Shown: positions 1 through 4,395 of the stretch, piece by piece | Layout of the letters: the number at the start of each line of letters is the position of its first letter | Position numbering within the stretch: position 1 is the first letter of the stretch | Assembly: GCA_035279905.1 (NCBI GenBank) | Contig: DATEGZ010000286.1 | Location: forward strand, 1 to 8,276 | DNA: 8,276 bases | Direction of reading: 5' to 3' | From: DATEGZ01 sp035279905 | Lineage (GTDB): Bacteria; Acidobacteriota; Vicinamibacteria; Vicinamibacterales; SCN-69-37 | Translations under genes and position numbers: made by a program | Notes under the pieces: model-generated | Told to the model about the DNA's origin: nothing | Database searches by the model: none | The model's input: the letters and a program-made list of their open reading frames with translations, nothing else

Positions 1-1
1 G

Positions 2-493
2 AACGCCGCGCCAGGGACGTCGCAGTGCGGCGGCGTCTCGATCGTCAAGCCGAAGGAAATGGGCGGCGTGACGGCGTACAGCATGAAGACCGGCGACAAG
101 GTCTGGTGGATTCCGAACGGCGGGTTCAATCAGGTGACGAGCACCGATCCGATGTTCGCGGGCGTCACGCTTCCGCCAGTCGGCCCGGGCGGACAGCCGC
201 AGGTCATCAACACCAAGACCCTGGTGATTTACGGCACCGGGCGGCAGGGTGGCGCGCGCGGAGCGCCGCCGCAGATCTACGCGGTCGACAAGGCCACCGG
301 CAAGCAGGTCGGCGCGGTGCAGATTCCGTCGAAGACGACCGCGGTGCCCATGACCTACATGCACCAGGGCAAGCAGTACATCGTGTTCGCCACGGGAACC
401 GGCGGCAACCCGCAAAACGGACCGGGTACGTCGCTCATCGCGCTGACGCTGCCCTCGCCGGGTGGACGCGGCGGCGGCGCGGGGCCCAGGTAG
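2..493 (+). CDS. PQQ-binding beta-propeller dehydrogenase, C-terminal fragment
   Basis: This is the last 163 codons of a gene that begins before the window; the frame is open from base 2 to the TAG at 491-493. The fragment reads as the final blades of a quinoprotein (glucose/alcohol dehydrogenase type) propeller: a blade strand with GGVTAYSMKTGDKVWW, then IYAVDKATGKQVGAVQIP, then the closing segment PMTYMHQGKQYIVFATGTG and SLIALTLP, which is how these proteins usually end. The family oxidises sugars or alcohols in the periplasm using pyrroloquinoline quinone; the substrate cannot be told from this end. The last residues after LTLP are Gly/Pro/Arg-rich (PSPGGRGGGAGPR) and look like an unstructured tail. 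An internal ATG at 59-61 is not the start, since homologous-looking sequence continues upstream of it. A strong terminator follows at 546-595. Family assignment is confident; the exact substrate class is not. Confidence 0.85.
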   Translation, partial: NAAPGTSQCGGVSIVKPKEMGGVTAYSMKTGDKVWWIPNGGFNQVTSTDPMFAGVTLPPVGPGGQPQVINTKTLVIYGTGRQGGARGAPPQIYAVDKATGKQVGAVQIPSKTTAVPMTYMHQGKQYIVFATGTGGNPQNGPGTSLIALTLPSPGGRGGGAGPR

Positions 494-507
494 AGAAACA
501 CGGTCAA

Positions 508-542
508 GTTAGAAGTTCGAAGTCAGAAGTTAGAAGTTAAGC
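508..542. repeat. Heptamer tandem repeat GTTAGAA, about 4.5 copies
   Basis: Just after the PQQ gene stop there are four consecutive 7-bp units, GTTAGAA (508-514), GTTCGAA (515-521), GTCAGAA (522-528) and GTTAGAA (529-535), then a decayed fifth unit GTTAAGC (536-542). The period is exact and the units differ by single substitutions. It lies between the stop codon and the terminator stem, so it would be transcribed in the 3' UTR. It is AT-rich compared with everything around it. No function can be assigned. Confidence 0.75.
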
Positions 543-545
543 GCT

Positions 546-595
546 GAGAGGGTCGAGGCGAGGACGCGCTCCTTGCTTCGGCCCTCTCGCTTTTT
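546..595 (+). terminator. Rho-independent terminator after the PQQ gene
   Basis: Bases 546-564 pair with 570-588 to give an uninterrupted 19-bp stem with a 5-nt loop (565-569), starting GAGAGGG and ending CCCTCTC. It is followed by GC and then TTTTT at 591-595. Three of the pairs (553:581, 557:577, 560:574) are G-U wobbles in plus-strand RNA; they would be A-C mismatches in minus-strand RNA, so the hairpin fits plus-strand transcription. The T run is only on the plus-strand side. It would end the PQQ-gene transcript 53 nt past its stop codon and insulate the gene at 703. Confidence 0.85.
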
Positions 596-600
596 GGGGG

Positions 601-615
601 TGGCAGTTTCTGCCA
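601..615. promoter_or_regulatory. Palindrome 1, TGGCAG-TTT-CTGCCA, operator-like
   Basis: A perfect inverted repeat with 6-bp arms around a TTT centre. It lies 88-102 nt upstream of the ATG at 703. Its near twin is at 635-649, centre-to-centre 34 bp, roughly three helical turns, which suggests binding sites for a dimeric regulator on one face of the helix. The regulator is unknown. Both sites could instead form small RNA hairpins if transcribed. Confidence 0.5.
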
Positions 616-634
616 TGCGCTCGGCCGGCGAACA

Positions 635-649
635 TTGCAGTTTCTGCAA
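635..649. promoter_or_regulatory. Palindrome 2, TTGCAG-TTT-CTGCAA, operator-like
   Basis: The second copy of the 15-bp palindrome, 54-68 nt upstream of the ATG at 703. It shares the 11-bp core GCAGTTTCTGC with the first copy. The only difference is at position 2 (G to T) and its symmetric partner at position 14 (C to A), so the dyad symmetry is kept. No convincing -35/-10 pair could be placed around it, so whether it activates or represses cannot be said. Confidence 0.5.
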
Positions 650-702
650 CGTCGATCGAAATCCCCAGGGTTTTCGCGCGCAATTCGGGCCGGCCGTTTG
701 CA

Positions 703-1446
703 ATGTCCGTCGGCATGGCCGATACGGACTCCCCTCACCCAGCTCGCCCGCCGCTGATTCCCGGGATCTACAACTTCTGCGATACGCGATGCCCACGGTG
801 TCCGTTCAACACACGGTGCCTCGTTTACCTGCAGCAACAGCGAACGGACAGCGCCGATCCGATCGGCGACGTCCTCCGCGAATACGGGCCCGCGCCCGAG
901 CCGCCGCCCGAGTTCCTTGAGTTCATCAGCCGTGCGGAGGAAGCCGTTCGGAACATGACGGAGGAAGAGTCCGAGGAGATCGAACGCGAGGAGGAGGCAA
1001 AGCGCGCCCGGGTCAACGCCGACAGGCTCGTGATCGCGGCGCGCTATTACACGATGACGGCATGGCGGGTGACGCAGGCGCTGACGCCAATCGCCGAGGA
1101 GCGCGGCGATCTCGTGGTGATCGACGCAGTCGAGACGATCGCGGCCCTCTCGGGTCTCGTCGCGAGCAAGACGTACCGCGCGCTCTCGAGCGAGGCCGAC
1201 GAGGACTTCGATCGCTTCGATCTCGAGAGCGACGCGAACGGGTCGGCCAAAGTCGCACGTCTGATCATCGCGGACTCGCGCCGGGCGTGGCAGGTGTTGA
1301 TGGAGATTGGCCGCGCGGCCGCCGACGGCGTGCCGATGGCGCTGGTCCGCGTCCTGGACGAAATCGACGCCGGGATCGTGAAGCGATTTCCGCGCGCGAT
1401 GGCGTTCGTTCGGCCGGGATTCGATACGGAGGGTGTCGTGTCCTGA
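703..1446 (+). CDS. Unrecognised protein with N-terminal four-Cys cluster
   Basis: A 247-residue protein whose function I do not recognise. Near the N-terminus, after a Pro-rich leader, are four cysteines at residues 26, 30, 33 and 39 in the spacing C-x3-C-x2-C-x5-C (FCDTRCPRCPFNTRCLVY). This looks like a metal or Fe-S binding knuckle. Residues 67-105 are strongly acidic and probably helical (runs such as TEEESEEIEREEEAKRAR). The rest, about 106-235, is predicted by eye to be mostly helical and contains no further cysteine. There is no signal peptide or membrane segment, so it is likely cytoplasmic. I have an unverified impression that similar short proteins beginning IYNxCDxxCxxC occur in Bacteroidota and Acidobacteriota as hypothetical proteins. 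The start is uncertain: ATG 703 and ATG 715 are both possible and neither has a clear Shine-Dalgarno. It stands alone behind a terminator, converges with the protease gene (6-nt gap), and has two palindromes upstream. Confidence 0.8.
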   Translation: MSVGMADTDSPHPARPPLIPGIYNFCDTRCPRCPFNTRCLVYLQQQRTDSADPIGDVLREYGPAPEPPPEFLEFISRAEEAVRNMTEEESEEIEREEEAKRARVNADRLVIAARYYTMTAWRVTQALTPIAEERGDLVVIDAVETIAALSGLVASKTYRALSSEADEDFDRFDLESDANGSAKVARLIIADSRRAWQVLMEIGRAAADGVPMALVRVLDEIDAGIVKRFPRAMAFVRPGFDTEGVVS

Positions 1447-1452
1447 CGAACC

Positions 1453-2412
1453 TCAACGCAACGACGGGGCCGGCGGCGAGAAGATCAGCCGGCGGCGCGG
1501 GTAGTCGATCGTCACGGTGAACTGTCGCAGCAGTTCCGCGCCGATGATGCCGTCGAAGTCTGTACTGGCATCGAGGCCCGCGGTGGCGGTCGACAGCGCC
1601 GCGTTCGGCCGCGCGATCGCTGCATCACCGAACGCCACTGACGTCAGCGCGACCACGGGCGAGAACACGGTGCCGTTGATGCCGACGGCCGCGTTCTGCT
1701 GCTGCCGGCTGGGAAAGCGCGCGGTCAGGTCGTGCCGGCGAACGAACGGGCTCGTCAGCGTGAGCGCGCCGTTGCTGCCCGTGTCGATGAGGAGCCGGGC
1801 GGTTACGCGCTCGCCGTCCGGCAGCGTGATGGTGGCCGGCGCGACGAGCACGTTGCCCTCGAGCGTGAACGTCACGGCGGCGCCCTGCCGGACCGCCGGC
1901 TCGGTCCGCGCCGGCGGCAGCACGCTCACGCGCCCGGCGCCGTAGTCCAGCGCGACGATGTGCGGGCTGAGGAAGTCGGTGCCGAGCACGCCGTCGATCG
2001 CGTGACCGAAGTATGCGGCGTTGTTCTGCACCGCCACGACGTAGAGCGTGGGCGGGGCGAAAATGGGCAGCCCGGCGACGTTGATCCGCGCGCCGGTCGT
2101 CGTGGCCATCGTCATGTCCCCGGCAGCGATGCCGACGTTGCCGCGGCGGCCGGCGTCCTGCACGGCGAGCTTTGCGCGCGCGGCGGCGGACGGATCGATC
2201 ACGGTGAGCGTGGCGCCCGTGTCGACGGTGAACCAGAACGGACCGACGCCGTTCACGGTCACGCGGGCAAAGAAAACATTGGAGGCGACTTCGACGGGAA
2301 CGGGAATCGGGGACGGAGAGGGCGCAGCATTCTGGCCCCCGGCCGGCGTGACGGTGAGTGCGATCGCGGCCGCCGCAGTCAACGCGGACAAGAACAGCGC
2401 ACCCCTCTGCAT
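1453..2412 (-). CDS. Exported two-domain retropepsin-like aspartic protease
   Basis: A 319-residue protein starting at ATG 2412 with a signal peptide: MQRG, a hydrophobic run LFLSALTAAAAIALTV, and a likely cut near residue 26 (PAGG/Q), then a Pro/Ser linker. Two tandem retropepsin-like (Asp_protease_2 type) modules follow. Module 1 has the catalytic VDTGAT at 63-68 and the closing motif GVLGTDFL at 141-148. Module 2 has IDTGSN at 209-214 and GIIGAELL at 288-295. Both Asp-Thr-Gly triads are intact, so one chain could form a complete two-aspartate active site, as in pepsin. It probably acts in the periplasm or outside the cell; the substrate is unknown. The frame is open up to 2466, but the earlier ATG would put 18 charged residues, encoded partly by the octamer repeat, before the signal peptide, so the later start is preferred. 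There is no Shine-Dalgarno; a TACAAT box 6 nt upstream suggests a leaderless mRNA. Confidence 0.85.
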   Translation of the reverse strand: MQRGALFLSALTAAAAIALTVTPAGGQNAAPSPSPIPVPVEVASNVFFARVTVNGVGPFWFTVDTGATLTVIDPSAAARAKLAVQDAGRRGNVGIAAGDMTMATTTGARINVAGLPIFAPPTLYVVAVQNNAAYFGHAIDGVLGTDFLSPHIVALDYGAGRVSVLPPARTEPAVRQGAAVTFTLEGNVLVAPATITLPDGERVTARLLIDTGSNGALTLTSPFVRRHDLTARFPSRQQQNAAVGINGTVFSPVVALTSVAFGDAAIARPNAALSTATAGLDASTDFDGIIGAELLRQFTVTIDYPRRRLIFSPPAPSLR

Positions 2413-2418
2413 GCGCCG

Positions 2419-2424
2419 ATTGTA
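2419..2424 (-). promoter_or_regulatory. -10-like TACAAT box for the protease gene
   Basis: On the minus strand TACAAT (one mismatch to TATAAT) ends 6 nt before the ATG at 2412. A transcript starting at the usual distance would begin at or next to the start codon, giving a leaderless mRNA; this would fit the absence of a Shine-Dalgarno. No good -35 is present; the position where it should be falls inside the octamer repeat. Confidence 0.4.
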
Positions 2425-2434
2425 CGTGTGACCG

Positions 2435-2466
2435 CGAACCCCGGAACCTCGGAACCCCGGAACCAC
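2435..2466. repeat. Octamer tandem repeat GGAACCNC, 4 copies
   Basis: Four consecutive 8-bp units: CGAACCCC (2435-2442), GGAACCTC (2443-2450), GGAACCCC (2451-2458) and GGAACCAC (2459-2466). They lie in the 63-nt gap between the alkB-like stop and the protease start, ending 22 nt before the protease ATG. The unit and period differ from the heptamer repeat at 508-542. Confidence 0.75.
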
Positions 2467-2475
2467 TGGCGAAGT

Positions 2476-3144
2476 TCAGAACTGCCTGAACGTGAGGTTG
2501 ATCCTCCCGTCGAACGCGAGGCCCGGTGGCGCGGTGCCTGGCAGAATGCGCGAGACGCCGTGATAGCGCAGGCGCGCGGGCCCGCCAAAGACGAACGCGT
2601 CGCCTGACTGGAGGAGGATGGTTTCCACGGGATCGCGGCGCTTGACGCCGCCGAACAGAAACTTCGCCGCGTCGCCGATCGAGATCGACACGACGGGCGC
2701 GCCGCGCTCGAGCGATGCCGGACTCTCGTCCTTGTCCTGGTGCAGACCCATGCGGCTTTCCGCGCCGTACCAGTTCACGATGCAGATGTCCGGCGCCATG
2801 TCGAAGCCGGCGTCGCGGGCGATCACCGCCGCGATCGTCGAGAGCTCCGCCGGCAATTCCGGGACGGGGCGCCCGTCCACGTCCGACCTGATCGGCTCGT
2901 AGCGGTACTCCCGCGCGTTCCAGTGACGCCCGAGGCAGAGCATCCGCACGCTCATGGGATGGCCGCCGCGGACGATCGGGGTGTAGAAACCGGCCTCGGC
3001 CGCGCCGAGCGCAAGACAGCGCGCGGCCAGATCGCGCTGCGCCGCGGCGTCGAGATGCCCGGGGAGGTAGAGCGCGCCGGGCCAGCTTCGAGTCGTGTGC
3101 TCGGCTGGGTCCAACTGGGCGAACAACGGTCGGGGCTCGCTCAT
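2476..3144 (-). CDS. alkB: AlkB-type 2-oxoglutarate/Fe(II) dioxygenase
   Basis: A 222-residue protein, close to the 216 residues of E. coli AlkB, with the whole catalytic set visible. N124 and Y126 sit in NWYG, the iron ligands are H135 and D137 (LHQDKDE) and H195 (YHGVSRI), and the 2-oxoglutarate-binding arginines R214 and R220 are in the C-terminal RINLTFRQF. This end matches the E. coli AlkB RYNLTFRQ signature. The family removes N1-methyladenine and N3-methylcytosine lesions from DNA and RNA by oxidative demethylation in the cytoplasm. The start at ATG 3144 lies 13 nt past the VWA stop; the upstream sequence has only a weak GGG element and consists almost entirely of a 13-bp palindrome. 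No Ada or other adaptive-response gene is nearby, so alkylation-induced control is not evident. The gene is co-directional with the VWA gene and probably co-transcribed. The symbol is given by family; orthology to E. coli alkB is not proven. Confidence 0.92.
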   Translation of the reverse strand: MSEPRPLFAQLDPAEHTTRSWPGALYLPGHLDAAAQRDLAARCLALGAAEAGFYTPIVRGGHPMSVRMLCLGRHWNAREYRYEPIRSDVDGRPVPELPAELSTIAAVIARDAGFDMAPDICIVNWYGAESRMGLHQDKDESPASLERGAPVVSISIGDAAKFLFGGVKRRDPVETILLQSGDAFVFGGPARLRYHGVSRILPGTAPPGLAFDGRINLTFRQF

Positions 3145-3145
3145 T

Positions 3146-3158
3146 ACCCGAGTCGGGT
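3146..3158. repeat. 13-bp palindrome at the VWA/alkB junction
   Basis: ACCCGA-G-TCGGGT, perfect 6-bp arms around one base. It fills the 13-nt gap between the two genes, touches the VWA stop codon (3158-3160) and ends one base before the alkB ATG. A 1-nt loop is too tight for the full stem in RNA, so a shorter hairpin or a DNA-binding site is more likely. It could be chance. Confidence 0.4.
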
Positions 3159-4276
3159 CATTTATCAGAGGCGGCGACGTAGCTCTTCCGCGAGCGGGCG
3201 GTCAGGCCGGGTTGGCGGAGCCTTACCTCGAGCGTGTGCGTCTTGCCGTCGAGCGCCTCGGCAGTGAACGCAAGCAAGTACTGATGATGGAGCTCTTCGG
3301 CGATCCGCTTGAAGGTCGTCGTCAGGTTGTCCGTTCCGCGCAGCTCGAAGTAGCCGCCGCCGCCGACTGCGGCCAGCTCGGCCAGGTTCGGATCGGGCTT
3401 CGTCGCGGTACACCCGCTGCCGGACGTCGTGGAAGCCGGGTCGCTTGGCGGCGTCTTCGGCATCCCTACCGGGGGCGGTGGCGGCTCGATGCGCGGGATG
3501 CCCATCGGCGGGAACCCGATGCGTCCGCCAATCGGGATCCGGATCGTGGGCCCGCGCGGGATCCCGCCGCGCCGCTGGAAGAGCGCGCCGGACGATTGCG
3601 ACGATGTCGCCGGAGCCGGGCTCGACGGCAGGCCGCAGCTGTTGGCGAGGCCGATCGCGTACACCATGATCTCGTCCTTCTGAGATCGATCGCGGACCTC
3701 CCAGAACGTGGCGTTACCAGTGGGATTCGGCGGGCTGTCCTTGCCGTCCGTGAAGACGAGCACCACGCGGCGGCCGCTCTGACTCTCGAGGGCGTTCATC
3801 GCCGCCGACGTCGCGTTCCACAACGGCGTCGGTCCGGCGTCCTGCAGGTTTTCGTGAAGAATGCGCACGAGCTCCTTGCGATCGCTCGTGAACGTCTCGG
3901 GATCGATCTGCACGCGGTTGCTGAAGTTGCCGATGCGCGCGCGATCCTCGGGCAGCAGGTCGCCGACGAACTGCTCGGCGGCGTCGCGCACCAGCCCGAA
4001 GTTCCACATCATGCTGCCGCTCCGGTCCAACATGATGACGATCGTGATCGGCTGGACGTCGTTGGCGAAGACGGTCAGCGGCTGCGGCTTGCCGTTGTCG
4101 AGGACCTCGAAGTCGTCGCGCGTGAGATCCGGCACGAGGCGGCCGGTCCCGTCCTGCACCGTCGCAAACACCGAGACGGTATTCGTCCCGGCGCGGAAGC
4201 GTGGCTGTTGCCAGGCGCCCGCAGCGACGGTTCCGGCGGTAACCGCCAGAAGCGCGACGAGGGGAACGCGGCTCAT
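3158..4276 (-). CDS. Exported VWA-domain protein (VWFA-related Acidobacterial type)
   Basis: A 372-residue protein with a signal peptide (MSRVPLVALLAVTAGTVAAGAWQQ). An N-terminal beta-rich segment follows, with TVSVFATVQDGTGRLVPDL and DFEVLDNGKPQPLTVF, the usual lead-in of the VWFA-related Acidobacterial family. The von Willebrand A domain has an intact MIDAS metal site: DRSGSM at 84-89, T150 in GPTPLW, and D177 in FTDGKD. The ending GTDNLTTTFKRIAEELHHQYLLAF, then DGKTHTLEVRL, is also typical. The family is exported and of unknown role, presumably metal-dependent protein binding. Oddity: residues 215-295 are a Pro/Gly/Ser-rich low-complexity insertion between the last VWA strand and helix, with one Cys at 289 (another at 214 just before). 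ATG 4276 is chosen over 4300 because GGGAG lies 4-8 nt upstream and the signal peptide starts there. It is first in the minus-strand block with alkB and the protease. Confidence 0.88.
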   Translation of the reverse strand: MSRVPLVALLAVTAGTVAAGAWQQPRFRAGTNTVSVFATVQDGTGRLVPDLTRDDFEVLDNGKPQPLTVFANDVQPITIVIMLDRSGSMMWNFGLVRDAAEQFVGDLLPEDRARIGNFSNRVQIDPETFTSDRKELVRILHENLQDAGPTPLWNATSAAMNALESQSGRRVVLVFTDGKDSPPNPTGNATFWEVRDRSQKDEIMVYAIGLANSCGLPSSPAPATSSQSSGALFQRRGGIPRGPTIRIPIGGRIGFPPMGIPRIEPPPPPVGMPKTPPSDPASTTSGSGCTATKPDPNLAELAAVGGGGYFELRGTDNLTTTFKRIAEELHHQYLLAFTAEALDGKTHTLEVRLRQPGLTARSRKSYVAASDK

Positions 4277-4303
4277 TTCTCTCCCGTGGCAGGCTGGCAT
4301 CCC

Positions 4304-4331
4304 ATTGTAACGCCCCGCCCGCCTTCGCCAA
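4304..4331 (-). promoter_or_regulatory. Candidate promoter for the VWA-alkB block
   Basis: Minus strand: TTGGCG (4331-4326) as a -35, 16-bp spacer, TACAAT (4309-4304) as a -10. The start would fall near 4297, leaving a leader of about 20 nt that contains the GGGAG ribosome binding site of the VWA gene. The TACAAT matches the box in front of the protease gene. The -35 overlaps the inverted repeat at 4317-4344. Inferred by eye. Confidence 0.4.
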
Positions 4332-4344
4332 GGCTTCGGCGGGC
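4317..4344. repeat. GC-rich inverted repeat in the divergent intergenic region
   Basis: GCCCGCC (4317-4323) and GGCGGGC (4338-4344) are perfect 7-bp arms around a 14-base loop that itself holds a small GCC-AA-GGC hairpin. There is no T run on either side, so it is a poor intrinsic terminator. Read on the minus strand it encodes the phrase ARRSLGEGG, which I associate (unverified) with dispersed intergenic elements often mis-called as coding in GC-rich environmental genomes. Confidence 0.5.
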
Positions 4345-4359
4345 AAGCCCTGCCGCGGC

Positions 4360-4365
4360 TATCCT
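4360..4365 (+). promoter_or_regulatory. Weak -10-like box TATCCT for the propeller gene
   Basis: TATCCT lies 30 nt before the ATG at 4396, which would leave a short leader containing the ribosome binding site. No credible -35 is seen; the nearest TTC-containing hexamer is 19 bp upstream and part of the inverted repeat. Confidence 0.25.
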
Positions 4366-4383
4366 AGTCCCACCAGCAGTCGA

Positions 4384-4389
4384 GGGAGG
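4384..4389 (+). promoter_or_regulatory. Ribosome binding site GGGAGG for the propeller gene
   Basis: GGGAGG followed by six bases and then ATG at 4396. It is the strongest Shine-Dalgarno in the window and fixes the start of the propeller gene. Confidence 0.8.
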
Positions 4390-4395
4390 TCCGGG

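Noticed and set aside
508..649. CRISPR array or attachment site
   Set aside because: The repeats are 7 bp with no spacers and the palindromes are only two copies; there is no cas gene, integrase or tRNA.
601..650. Sigma-54 promoter (GG-N10-GC) in the palindromes
   Set aside because: TGGCA and TTGCA strings are present, but GG at 602-603 has no GC at the required distance, and the symmetry explains the strings better.
523..837. Minus-strand open frames crossing the 494-702 spacer (including 530-796)
   Set aside because: They translate the heptamer repeat and terminator stem and have no start signal or family resemblance.
1732..2607. 291-codon plus-strand frame opposite the protease gene
   Set aside because: It crosses the protease, the octamer repeat and part of alkB; composition is that of a shadow frame.
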